The notes: generated by a model not told the origin, from the letters alone. DNA of 26,263 nt from SVQP01 sp045652835 (GCA_045652835.1 JAZOLE010000027.1:1-26263), one strand, 5' to 3'. Positions 7,592 to 15,305 are shown, numbered from the stretch's first letter. Translations and numbers: made by a program.

Positions 7592-9017
7592 ATCTGTCCT
7601 CCTTTTTTCTCAGCGCAAATGCGGCTGCGCAAAGTGCGATCAGCGTACCGGGAAGCAGCACAGCGCCGCAGCCCTCATTGTCAATCGCAGGCTCGGAATC
7701 AAGGTCATCGGGGGCGGTTTCGGAAACGATTGGTTCGGACTCCGATTCGCTCTCGGTATCACTTACCGGCTCGGTGGTCGCTTGCTCGGTCTGCGGTGCT
7801 TCCAGCACAGTCACGGTATAGGACGCGATCATGCCGTCATATTCCACCGTCACGGTTGCCTTGCCGGGTGCGGAGAAATCATAGCTGACCATGCTCTCCA
7901 GCAGCATCATATCCAACCCGTCACCGCTTGCGTAATTGATGCGGACAAGCAGCGTGGTCATGTCAATGCGATCCCCCACGTAATACGTGTCCTTGTATCC
8001 GTCCAGAACCGAAAGTCCGTTTGTCTTGACGCACACCTCGTCGGCTGTATTGACGGTAAAGGAAATCGGCTCAAGCACCAGCGTGCCCGGCACGGGCGTA
8101 TATTTGTCCTTATTGGTGCCTGCCCAGTTGCCCCAGTCGTCCTGTGTCCAGTTCATCCAGCGAAATCCGGGGAGAATGACGATCTCATACTGCTGTTCCT
8201 TCAGGGAGGCAAGATATGTGGGGTTATCAATGTGGAACACCAGCGTGTCTCCGTAAAAGTTAAAGCGCGCGACCTTGCCCTGCCCGACAAGCTCGGTGAC
8301 CGTGACGCCGTCAATGGTCACAAGATCGCCCAGCGTCTTGCCCGGAATTGCAGAGGGGCAAAGGTCGACAGCAGAGATTGCCTTGAGCGAAGCACTGTCT
8401 TTGCGCTCGAAATTGATGCGCAACGCACCGTCCACACCGCTCATAGGTCCTGTTTTGACCGCGGTAATGCCTGCCTTTGCGTTGACGGGAAAATACACGT
8501 CATGATCCAGCGTCAGGGCGGTCAGCTCCTTGGAAATGCCCGAGGGAGAGCCTGCGCACCACACAAAGCCTGCCTTGATGGTAATGGCGGTGAAATCCGA
8601 GGGCTTGAGCACAGAGTGCTGATCCATATGGAAGCGCAAATTGAGATACAGCGAGCCATCGGGTCCGTTCTCATAGGTATAGCAGGTACGCTTGAGCGGC
8701 AGATCGCCAAACAGCTGCTTGACCTCCTTGACGGTCAGGTTGTCATACGCAACGCCGTCCTTGACAAACGAAACCAAAATCAGATCGGTATTGTGGTCAA
8801 GCCCGTTATCCCAAGCATCCTTGGTAAGCCCTTGCGTATCGGCAGGCACGCGAAAGCTGACCTGCCCGTAGCTGACACCCGCAGGCTGAAACGGCTCGGT
8901 ATAACAGGGCTGCATTGCAATGGGCTCTGCCGCCGCAGCAGACACGGCACAAACCGAAAGCAGTGCGCCAAGCATGATTGCTATGAGCGCGATACTCAGA
9001 AATGCTCGATTTTTCAT
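7584..9017 (-). CDS. Secreted Big_3 (Ig-like) domain protein with C-terminal GCG/TM/basic tail
   Basis: Predicted 477 residues from the ATG at 9017, which has GCAGGAGG upstream; the earlier in-frame ATGs fall in the promoter region. The N-terminus is a signal peptide ending near AVSAAAA with no lipobox. The ~300-residue middle is rich in beta-strand-like sequence and I do not recognise its family. Residues about 325-405 look like a bacterial Ig-like group 3 domain (YYVGDRIDMTTLLVRINY, then YDFSAPGKATVTVEYDG, SYTVTVLEA). A Thr/Ser/Glu-acidic linker leads to the last 29 residues: Gly-Cys-Gly-Ala, a hydrophobic helix and RKKEDRYA. This is a membrane or CTERM-like anchor, not an LPxTG signal. The stop codon lies inside the first codons of the GH99-like gene, so the two are one operon. 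Role inferred: a surface adhesin or glycan-binding partner of that enzyme. Confidence 0.8.
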   Translation of the reverse strand: MKNRAFLSIALIAIMLGALLSVCAVSAAAAEPIAMQPCYTEPFQPAGVSYGQVSFRVPADTQGLTKDAWDNGLDHNTDLILVSFVKDGVAYDNLTVKEVKQLFGDLPLKRTCYTYENGPDGSLYLNLRFHMDQHSVLKPSDFTAITIKAGFVWCAGSPSGISKELTALTLDHDVYFPVNAKAGITAVKTGPMSGVDGALRINFERKDSASLKAISAVDLCPSAIPGKTLGDLVTIDGVTVTELVGQGKVARFNFYGDTLVFHIDNPTYLASLKEQQYEIVILPGFRWMNWTQDDWGNWAGTNKDKYTPVPGTLVLEPISFTVNTADEVCVKTNGLSVLDGYKDTYYVGDRIDMTTLLVRINYASGDGLDMMLLESMVSYDFSAPGKATVTVEYDGMIASYTVTVLEAPQTEQATTEPVSDTESESESEPIVSETAPDDLDSEPAIDNEGCGAVLLPGTLIALCAAAFALRKKEDRYA

Positions 9018-9048
9018 AAAGACCTCCTGCTTCAAATCTACTGTTTTC

Positions 9049-9077
9049 ATTTTACTATATTTCTCTGCCCTTGTCAA
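9049..9077 (-). promoter_or_regulatory. Promoter of the Big_3/GH99-like operon
   Basis: On the minus strand: perfect -35 TTGACA (9072-9077), 17-bp spacer, -10 TAAAAT (9049-9054). The -35 lies within a palindromic CTTGTCAAG box that recurs on the divergent promoter. Confidence 0.8.
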
Positions 9078-9107
9078 GCACAACTTACCCGAACCCCCTT
9101 GTCAAGC
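9068..9107. repeat. Twin 12-bp identical boxes in a divergent promoter region
   Basis: CCCTTGTCAAGC occurs at 9068-9079 and again, base for base, at 9096-9107 (28-bp period). Each contains the palindrome CTTG-T-CAAG. The first box supplies the -35 of the leftward promoter and the second the -35 of the rightward promoter. This could be a shared operator pair or simply two symmetric -35 regions. Confidence 0.6.
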
Positions 9108-9127
9108 GGTGCGATTTATGTTACAAT
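9099..9127 (+). promoter_or_regulatory. Promoter of the FliB-like/MFS operon
   Basis: -35 TTGTCA (9099-9104), 17-bp spacer, -10 TACAAT (9122-9127). The leader to the ATG at 9160 is only about 25 nt, leaving little room for riboregulation. Confidence 0.75.
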
Positions 9128-9159
9128 AAAACCAAACAACGCACCAAAAGAGGCAAACT

Positions 9160-10062
9160 ATGAAGCTTTACGCGCCCCATTATTATACCGGATTTCGCTG
9201 CATCGCGGACCGCTGCCGACACTCCTGCTGCATTGGCTGGGAGATTGACGTGGACGAGCATGCACGCGCACTTTACCAAACACTTGACGGCGACTATGCC
9301 GACGCCATCCGCGCAAGCATTGACACTACCGACACACCGCACTTTGCTCTTGCAGCACACGATCGCTGTCCGCACCTTGACGAGCGCGGGCTTTGCCGCA
9401 TCATCAAATCTTACGGGCATGACGCGCTTTGCGAGATCTGCCGTGAGCACCCACGCTTTTACCACGATACGCCACACGGCAAAGAGGTGGGACTGGGCAT
9501 GGCTTGTGAGGCGGCTTGCAGCATCATACTGTTCTCGGACGGCTTTGACCAAATGACCCTGATCGACGAGCTTGACGGCACGCCCGATGCGGACGCCTTT
9601 GACGCCACCGCCCTGCGTGCGCGCGTATTTGCGATTTTGAAAGACGCCGCGCTTTCCCATGATGAGCGACTTGCGCGTATCCATGCCGAATTCGGCGTAT
9701 CTGCCGACGTGCGCTCCGATGACGCATGGTGCGAGCTGCTTGGAGAGCTGGAATACCTTGACGCACAGCATCTTGGCTTATTTATGCTGTACGGGGCTGA
9801 CGCAGACGTGCTGCCCGAGCAAGAACCGTGGCTTACGCGTGCGCTTGCCTACTTTGTGTACCGCCATTGCTCGGATGCCGCAGACGAGGCAGACTTTGCA
9901 GCCGCGCTCGGGCTTGCCCTATTCCTTGAGCGTCTGCTTGCATCCCTGATTGCCGCAGGGCATGACGCACTTGACGCAGCACGCATTGTTTCCGAGGAGC
10001 TGGAATACTCCGAGGACAACACCGATACCATCAAATCTGTATTTTACGAGGTGATGTTATGA
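9160..10062 (+). CDS. FliB-like cysteine-rich protein (flagellin lysine-N-methylase family)
   Basis: 300 residues; ribosome binding site AGAGG precedes the ATG. The N-terminal ~120 residues carry the FliB/YkgJ-type cysteine pattern: Cys14, 19, 23, 24 (CIADRCRHSCC), Cys70 and 79 (CPHLDERGLC), Cys91 and 94 followed by EHPRF, then CEAAC at 116-120. FliB proteins methylate flagellin lysines and probably bind a metal or cluster through these cysteines. Salmonella FliB is about 400 residues, so this is a short form with a reduced C-terminal half. No flagellar gene is present in the window, and the next gene is an MFS transporter overlapping by 4 bp (ATGA). The true substrate is therefore open: another protein lysine, or a small molecule moved by the transporter. 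The family call is firm; the reaction is uncertain. Confidence 0.8.
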   Translation: MKLYAPHYYTGFRCIADRCRHSCCIGWEIDVDEHARALYQTLDGDYADAIRASIDTTDTPHFALAAHDRCPHLDERGLCRIIKSYGHDALCEICREHPRFYHDTPHGKEVGLGMACEAACSIILFSDGFDQMTLIDELDGTPDADAFDATALRARVFAILKDAALSHDERLARIHAEFGVSADVRSDDAWCELLGELEYLDAQHLGLFMLYGADADVLPEQEPWLTRALAYFVYRHCSDAADEADFAAALGLALFLERLLASLIAAGHDALDAARIVSEELEYSEDNTDTIKSVFYEVML

Positions 10063-11309
10063 ATCCGAATTTCAAACGCACCAAGCTTGCCTGCTACTCG
10101 GCATACTTTACCATGTCCTCGATCTTTATCCTGCCGCCCCTCTTGTTTGCCACGCTGCAGGACACTTACGGCATTTCCTACACGCTGCTTGGCACACTGG
10201 TGCTGACCAACTTCTGCACGCAGCTGCTGGTAGATCTGCTCTTTTCGCTGTTTGCCAAAAATTTCAACGCGTCAAAGCTGGTACGCGTCACGCCGCTGAT
10301 CACCTCGCTGGGACTTGTGATCTACGCGCTCGTACCCTGGCTTTTGCCGCAATACGCCTACGCCGGCTTGCTTGCGGGCACGGTGGTGTTCTCGATTGCA
10401 GCAGGACTTTCGGAGGTCATGCTCTCGCCCACCATTGCAGCCCTTCCCTCGGATAGCCCGCAGCGCGACATGAGCATGCTGCACTCGCTTTACGCGTTCG
10501 GCATCTTTTTCGTCATTGTAGTCAGCACCGTGTTTTTCGCGCTGTTTGACAGAACGCAATGGATGTACCTGACCCTGTTTTTTGCAGCACTGCCCGTCAT
10601 TGCCGCCGTGCTCTTTATGCTCTCCCCCATGCCCGACCTGCAAAAAAGCAGCGAACAGGCAAGCGCCAGCCGCTCGCGCAGCCGCACGATCGGTCTTGCC
10701 CTTTGCGTGGCTTGCATCTTTTTTGGCAGCTGCGCCGAGAACACCATGTCCAACTGGATCTCCAGCTACATGGAAAAAGCCTTGCACATTGACAAGGCAG
10801 TGGGTGACCTTGTGGGCATGGCAGCCTTTGCCATCCTGCTTGGCTTGACGCGTATTACTTATGCCAAATACGGCAAAAACATCTTCCGCATGCTCACAGT
10901 CGGCATGATCGGCGCGGCTGTTTGCTATTTGGTCGTGGTCTTTTCGGGCGCCCCTGCGGTTGCGCTGATCGCTTGCGTGCTGACAGGCATTTTTACCTCA
11001 ATGCTGTGGCCCGGAGCTTTGATCATGATGGAAGAAAACATTCCTTACGTGGGCGTTGCCGCCTACGCGCTCATGGCATCGGGCGGTGACCTTGGCGCAT
11101 CGGTTGCGCCGCAGCTGATGGGCATTGTGACCGACGCGGTCAGCGCATCAAGTCTCGGTGCGCGCCTTGCTACCGAGCTCTCGCTCTCCCCTGAGCAGGT
11201 AGGACTCAAAGCAGGCATGCTCGCCTGCGCCGTCTTCCCGATCTTGGGTATTGTCATGCTGTTCATCACGATCAGATTTTTCAAGAAGAGAAAAGCCGCG
11301 CAGCAATAA
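10059..11309 (+). CDS. Major facilitator superfamily transporter
   Basis: 416 residues with about 12 hydrophobic helices and a hydrophilic, Ser/Arg-rich central loop near residues 190-208 (QKSSEQASASRSRSR) dividing two six-helix halves, the standard MFS plan. Helices with conserved-looking Gly/Pro/acidic content (AGLSEVMLSPTIAALPSDSP, about residues 117-136) resemble FucP/sugar-type MFS members. The start is the ATG overlapping the FliB-like stop as ATGA, with GAGGTG upstream, so translation is coupled. The substrate cannot be read from sequence. The pairing suggests transport linked to the FliB-like enzyme, or merely co-regulation. Confidence 0.88.
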   Translation: MNPNFKRTKLACYSAYFTMSSIFILPPLLFATLQDTYGISYTLLGTLVLTNFCTQLLVDLLFSLFAKNFNASKLVRVTPLITSLGLVIYALVPWLLPQYAYAGLLAGTVVFSIAAGLSEVMLSPTIAALPSDSPQRDMSMLHSLYAFGIFFVIVVSTVFFALFDRTQWMYLTLFFAALPVIAAVLFMLSPMPDLQKSSEQASASRSRSRTIGLALCVACIFFGSCAENTMSNWISSYMEKALHIDKAVGDLVGMAAFAILLGLTRITYAKYGKNIFRMLTVGMIGAAVCYLVVVFSGAPAVALIACVLTGIFTSMLWPGALIMMEENIPYVGVAAYALMASGGDLGASVAPQLMGIVTDAVSASSLGARLATELSLSPEQVGLKAGMLACAVFPILGIVMLFITIRFFKKRKAAQQ

Positions 11310-11373
11310 GCGCCGCGCATCTGCGCCGTGCAATTTTGCTTGGCACGATTCCAATAAAAAGGAGAATTCGGCT

Positions 11374-12576
11374 ATGAAAACAACTTCGTTCCTGTCTTTC
11401 CCGACGGCAAAGCAGATCATTCTTGCACTCAAAATATCAGCGACGATACTCCTGGTACTGGCATGGCCATTGGCAGGTCTTACCACCATGCTGTTGATCG
11501 GTATGGCAGGCTACAGCAATTGGATCGCTTACGCAAGCGTTCTGCTCCTGCCCTCCGTCATCCCCCTGCTTTGGGTGAGAAAAAAAGCAGGGCGAATCTA
11601 CCTTGCCTGCTTTTGCTGCTTTATTTTAGCGTTGGGTATTCCGCTCGGCGTGCAGATCGGGCAGGATTTGTACGAGAAATCAATCACCATTGACACCACG
11701 CCCAACATCATCCTGAGCGAATATCTGCCCTTTGACGAGGATTCCAAAATCGTCAAGCTTGAGGACGCCTCGCTGCAGTTGGAGGGTGACTTGCCTATCA
11801 TAGACGGCGCAACCGCCGCCTTCCCCGTTTACTCTGCATTCGTGCACGCGGTATATCCCGAAACCACCGAGCTGTACGACGGCACGTTTGAATACAACAA
11901 CACGGTGGGTGGCTACAAAATGCTGGCGGAAAAGAAGACCGATATTTTCATCGGTGCTTACCCCTCCAAAGAACAGATCGCGTACGCCGAGAAGATGGGC
12001 ACGACCTATGCGTACACGCAGATCGGCTACGAGGCATTCGTATTCTTCGTGCACAAGGACAACCCCATCGACTCGCTGACCAGCCAGCAGATCAAGGACA
12101 GCTACTCCGGCAAGATTACCAACTGGAAAGAGGTTGGAGGCGAGGACAAGCCAATTGAGGCATTCCAACGCGACAAGAACAGCGGCAGTCAGAGCATGAT
12201 GCTGCGCTTTATGGGTGACACCGCCATGATTGACCCCGAAATCAAGGAAGTACAAGGCATGGGTGCCATCATCGAAGAGGTTGCGGACTACCGTAACCTG
12301 TCGGGCTCGATCGGCTTTTCGTTCCGCTTCTACATAGAGGGAATGATCAAAAATCCCGATATCAAGATGATCGCGGTGGATGGCGTTGCTCCCACTGTGG
12401 ACAACATCCGCAGCGGCGCTTACCCCATCGTCACGCCCGTCTATGCCGTGACCTATGAAGGAAATGACAACCCAAATGTGCAGCTGCTGCTGGATTGGAT
12501 TCTGTCCAAGGAGGGGCAATACATCATTGAGCAGTCGGGATACGTGGGAAACAACACGTCCGATCCGCTCTCATAA
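11374..12576 (+). CDS. Membrane-tethered PstS-like (phosphate/oxyanion) binding protein
   Basis: Predicted 400 residues from the ATG at 11374, preceded by AAAAAGGAG. A longer frame would start inside the MFS gene and lacks a ribosome binding site. Three hydrophobic helices (about 15-37, 48-68, 74-96) replace a signal peptide. Residues about 130-400 are a periplasmic-binding-protein type II fold of the PstS class: IIDGATAAFPVYSAF, the glycine-turn NTVGGY, NWKEVGG, then RDKNSGSQS and SGSIGFSF, which line the anion site in PstS. No ABC permease or ATPase genes are nearby. It is followed after 27 bp by a small four-TM gene. A tethered phosphate sensor or a donor to a distant transporter are both possible; exact ligand unknown. 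Confidence 0.8.
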   Translation: MKTTSFLSFPTAKQIILALKISATILLVLAWPLAGLTTMLLIGMAGYSNWIAYASVLLLPSVIPLLWVRKKAGRIYLACFCCFILALGIPLGVQIGQDLYEKSITIDTTPNIILSEYLPFDEDSKIVKLEDASLQLEGDLPIIDGATAAFPVYSAFVHAVYPETTELYDGTFEYNNTVGGYKMLAEKKTDIFIGAYPSKEQIAYAEKMGTTYAYTQIGYEAFVFFVHKDNPIDSLTSQQIKDSYSGKITNWKEVGGEDKPIEAFQRDKNSGSQSMMLRFMGDTAMIDPEIKEVQGMGAIIEEVADYRNLSGSIGFSFRFYIEGMIKNPDIKMIAVDGVAPTVDNIRSGAYPIVTPVYAVTYEGNDNPNVQLLLDWILSKEGQYIIEQSGYVGNNTSDPLS

Positions 12577-12603
12577 AGACAAACGAACGCACTCGGAGGC
12601 ATT

Positions 12604-13170
12604 ATGAAACGAGCATCCTTCATTTTTCGCATGATCCTTGCCTGTCTGCCGGCACTCTTGCAAATTCCTTCTCTGCTTGCGATCCGCATAGTTTTGGAGG
12701 TCTCACAGTACCAGGCAAGCTCCATTGTACAAAACGCGGACGGCTCTTATCAAATGGTCGCCGACTCGCTTGATACGTTCACCAATTTCCTTTCCTATAT
12801 TTGGATCTGGGGCATCGTTTTGCTTTGCTTGGCGGCAGCCGTTGCCATCCCGATCGTGTTGGGCATTCGCCGCGGTGCACCCTGCATCCCCGTTATATCT
12901 TTAGGCGCAGCAATCACAGTAGGACAAGCCGTGCTGGCGTTCATATTCGCATTTGTGTGCCCGAGCCTCTACGATTTTACGTTATGCGCTTTCACGATCG
13001 TGCGCTACTTTTTTGCCGACCTGTCCATGCAACTGCCGCTGGAGTTTCCACCGCAATTTTTGCTGATCGCGCTCAGCGTACTCTTCGGCATTGCCGCCCT
13101 TTGCGCGCTGGCGCTTTCGATCATTGAACTGATACTTTTTGTGCGCAAAAAGAGAGCAAAGCAAGCATAA
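12604..13170 (+). CDS. Four-TM hypothetical membrane protein
   Basis: 188 residues; ribosome binding site CGGAGG 4 nt before the ATG. Hydrophobic helices are at about 8-30, 65-87, 97-120 and 151-180, ending in a basic tail RKKRAKQA that should be cytoplasmic. A ~35-residue loop between TM1 and TM2 (QNADGSYQMVADSLDTF) should lie outside. I recognise no family. The 27-bp gap to the PstS-like gene suggests one operon, and it may be the membrane partner of that protein. No catalytic motif is visible. Confidence 0.75.
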   Translation: MKRASFIFRMILACLPALLQIPSLLAIRIVLEVSQYQASSIVQNADGSYQMVADSLDTFTNFLSYIWIWGIVLLCLAAAVAIPIVLGIRRGAPCIPVISLGAAITVGQAVLAFIFAFVCPSLYDFTLCAFTIVRYFFADLSMQLPLEFPPQFLLIALSVLFGIAALCALALSIIELILFVRKKRAKQA

Positions 13171-13174
13171 AGTA

Positions 13175-13211
13175 ACCACGCTTTTTATTGACATGGCGCA
13201 AAAGCCGTGGT
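13175..13211. repeat. Inverted repeat enclosing the -35 of the isomerase promoter
   Basis: The left arm ACCACGCTTTT (13175-13185) and right arm AAAAGCCGTGGT (13200-13211) are complementary except for one extra base. The -35 TTGACA is in the spacer and the right arm reaches the -10. It could be a repressor site, or a weak terminator hairpin for the upstream gene. Confidence 0.45.
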
Positions 13212-13216
13212 ATACT
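13188..13216 (+). promoter_or_regulatory. Promoter of the isomerase/CE15 operon
   Basis: Perfect -35 TTGACA (13188-13193), 17-bp spacer, -10 TATACT (13211-13216) with an upstream TG. About 35 nt of leader before the ATG at 13256. Confidence 0.85.
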
Positions 13217-13255
13217 TATTACAGATACAAAATCACCATACGGAGGTAAAGCTTT

Positions 13256-14029
13256 ATGAAAATAGGCGTTTGCGCACCGCCCCAATACTGGGCTGCGGTC
13301 AAGGAGCAGGGATTTGATCACGTGGAATGGAATTTCTCTGTAATTGCAAACTATTCCGAGGAACAAATGGCGTATTATCTTGCGCAAAAGGACGAGCTGG
13401 GGCTCAAGATCCCAAGCTGTAACGGTTTTTTCCCGGGCGGCTTTGTCATGTTTGGCGAGGATCGCGCTGCGATCGAGGCATGGACGCGCGAATACGCAAG
13501 AGCAGGCTTTGCACGTGCGGCGCAGTTTGGTGCGGACGTGGCAGTCATGGGCTCGGGTTATGCGCGTAACGTACCCGAGGGCATGGATATAGCCGAGGCA
13601 AAGGAGCGTTTTGCCGCTCTGATGCGCATTTTGGGCGAGGAAGGCGAGCGCGCAGGTGTGCGCGTTGCCATTGAGCCGCTGCAAAAAAAGGAAACCAATT
13701 TCCTGCACACCTTGGAAGAGGGCGCGGAGATCTGCGAAATGGTCAATCACCCTTACGTGGGTCTGACGCTGGACATCTTCCACTTCTGGGCAGGCGGTGA
13801 GCCGATTGAGAATATTGAAAAATACAAAAAATTCGTCTTCCACGCGCACTTGGCGCGTCCGCAAGCAGACCGCAAAGCACCCACCGAGGCAGATCTTGCG
13901 GATTGCCTTGTATACAGAGACGCTATGCGCAGCATTGGCTATGACGGCAAGATCTCGCTTGAACCCGTGTACGGCGATTTTCTTAGCGACATTGCAGGCG
14001 CATATCCGGTAATGACGCACTTCAGATAA
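13256..14029 (+). CDS. Sugar phosphate isomerase/epimerase (xylose-isomerase-like TIM barrel)
   Basis: 257 residues, a normal size for this family; ribosome binding site CGGAGG. The AP-endonuclease-2/IolE-type barrel is shown by metal-site motifs in order: VAIEPL (Glu), LTLDIFHFW (Asp/His), VFHAHLARP (His) and KISLEPV (Glu). It has no signal sequence, so it acts in the cytosol. Members isomerise or epimerise keto sugars or cyclitols. It lies 10 bp before a CE15-like esterase in the same operon, which suggests a uronic-acid or pentose route. The exact sugar is not determinable. Confidence 0.87.
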   Translation: MKIGVCAPPQYWAAVKEQGFDHVEWNFSVIANYSEEQMAYYLAQKDELGLKIPSCNGFFPGGFVMFGEDRAAIEAWTREYARAGFARAAQFGADVAVMGSGYARNVPEGMDIAEAKERFAALMRILGEEGERAGVRVAIEPLQKKETNFLHTLEEGAEICEMVNHPYVGLTLDIFHFWAGGEPIENIEKYKKFVFHAHLARPQADRKAPTEADLADCLVYRDAMRSIGYDGKISLEPVYGDFLSDIAGAYPVMTHFR

Positions 14030-14039
14030 GGAGGCTGTT

Positions 14040-15230
14040 ATGGAAAAATTCGTATACCCCGAAATGCTTAAGGTAACCAAATACGAGACCTGGGGCAAGC
14101 TGCCCGACCTTTTCACCTTTGATGACGGCACGCGCATGACCGATCCCGCACAGTGGGAGGCGCGCCGCGCCGAGATCTACAAGCAGGCTGTTGAGCTGCA
14201 ATACGGCACCATGCCGCCTGCGCCCGAGGTGCTGGAGGTACAGGAGCTTTACATTGGCGGCAAGGGCCACCTGAACACCTACCGCATCACGGCAGGCACC
14301 AAGCAAAAGACCGTTTCCTTTATTGCCAAGCTGTTTTTGCCCGACTGGGGCGTTCCCACGCCCACTCCCCTGCCCCCCGTTATCGTGGACGGCGACCTTT
14401 CCTTTGGCTATGCCTATGACCAAGAATTTTTGCACGCAGCGCTGGATGAGGGCGTGGCGTGGATGCTGTTTGACCGCACCGAGCTTGCGCCCGACATTCA
14501 GTTCAAGGGCCGCGGCATCGGTCCTTTGCACGAGGTATACCCCGACTACACCTTCGGTGCGCTTGGCGCATGGGCGTGGGGATACTCCCGCTGCGTGGAC
14601 GCGCTGGAAAAGCTCGGCTTGACCAATCCCGACATGGTGGTATTCTCGGGTCACTCGCGCGGCGGCAAGACCGCAGCGCTTGCAGGCGTGCTGGATCAGC
14701 GCGCAGCCATCGTTAACCCCAACGAAACCTGCGCGGGCGCATGCTCCTGCTACCGCATTGCCTTTTCAGGAGAATACATGGGCAACAACGCCCCCGATCG
14801 CGCCCTGATGCTGCAGCGCAGCGAAACGCTGGCTGACCTTTGGCGCAACTTTGATTTCTGGATGGGTCCGGATCTCGGCAAATACGCAGACCGCCCCGAG
14901 GATCTTCCCTTTGACGCTCACTCGCTCAAGGCAATGGTTGCACCTCGCATGCTGTTTGTCTCGGAGGCTGCAGGCGACCTTTGGGGCAACCCCATCGGCT
15001 CCTGGCAGACCACGCTGGCTGCAGGTGAGGTATTTAAGTACTTGGGCGTGCCCGAAAACCTGTACTGGTACTTCCGTCCCGGCACGCACGCGCACAAGCC
15101 CGTGGACGTGCAAATGCTGGTCAATATCATCAAGCAGCGCACAATCGGTGCTCCCGCGGACGAGAAATTCTTCCAAGTCGGCTTTGAAAAACCCGAACTG
15201 ATCTTTGATTGGCGCGCGCCCGAAATATAA
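14040..15230 (+). CDS. CE15-like alpha/beta-hydrolase (glucuronoyl-esterase family), cytosolic form
   Basis: 396 residues; ribosome binding site AAGGAGG overlaps the previous stop region. Nucleophile elbow SGHSRGGK (Ser206) followed by TAALAGVLDQRAA matches the CE15 motif GCSRxGK. NPNET with Glu229 is placed like the CE15 acid of PQESG. RMLFVSEAAGDLWGNPIGS and RPGTHAH (His350) match the C-terminal part. The start (TRMTDPAQWEARRAEIY, then QYGTMPP) is also CE15-like. CE15 enzymes cut esters between lignin alcohols and the 4-O-methyl-glucuronate of xylan and are normally secreted. This copy has no signal peptide or lipobox, so it should act on imported oligosaccharides or other small uronate esters. 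The operon with a sugar isomerase supports catabolism. Confidence 0.82.
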   Translation: MEKFVYPEMLKVTKYETWGKLPDLFTFDDGTRMTDPAQWEARRAEIYKQAVELQYGTMPPAPEVLEVQELYIGGKGHLNTYRITAGTKQKTVSFIAKLFLPDWGVPTPTPLPPVIVDGDLSFGYAYDQEFLHAALDEGVAWMLFDRTELAPDIQFKGRGIGPLHEVYPDYTFGALGAWAWGYSRCVDALEKLGLTNPDMVVFSGHSRGGKTAALAGVLDQRAAIVNPNETCAGACSCYRIAFSGEYMGNNAPDRALMLQRSETLADLWRNFDFWMGPDLGKYADRPEDLPFDAHSLKAMVAPRMLFVSEAAGDLWGNPIGSWQTTLAAGEVFKYLGVPENLYWYFRPGTHAHKPVDVQMLVNIIKQRTIGAPADEKFFQVGFEKPELIFDWRAPEI

Positions 15231-15247
15231 TTTGATAAAAAACACAC

Positions 15248-15276
15248 AAAAAGCAGGACGGTGTCCTGCTTTTTTG
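15248..15276 (+). terminator. Terminator of the isomerase/CE15 operon
   Basis: Stem AGCAGGAC/GTCCTGCT (15252-15259 with 15263-15270), extended by A/T pairs, a 3-nt loop and a run of T on the plus strand. Confidence 0.92.
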
Positions 15277-15305
15277 TATCATAGGGAGAAATTGGATTTC
15301 GCCTG

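Noticed and set aside
7317..9248. 643-codon plus-strand open frame over the GH99-like and Big_3 genes
   Set aside because: Antisense to two coupled genes with signal peptides and domains; it also crosses the divergent promoter region.
11251..11373. Longer N-terminus for the PstS-like protein
   Set aside because: The extension starts inside the MFS gene and is Arg/Ser-rich with no ribosome binding site, while ATG 11374 has AAAAAGGAG at the right distance.
11310..11373. Terminator or promoter between the MFS and PstS-like genes
   Set aside because: GC-rich partial hairpins are present but without a T-run, and no convincing -35/-10 pair was found, so read-through is assumed.
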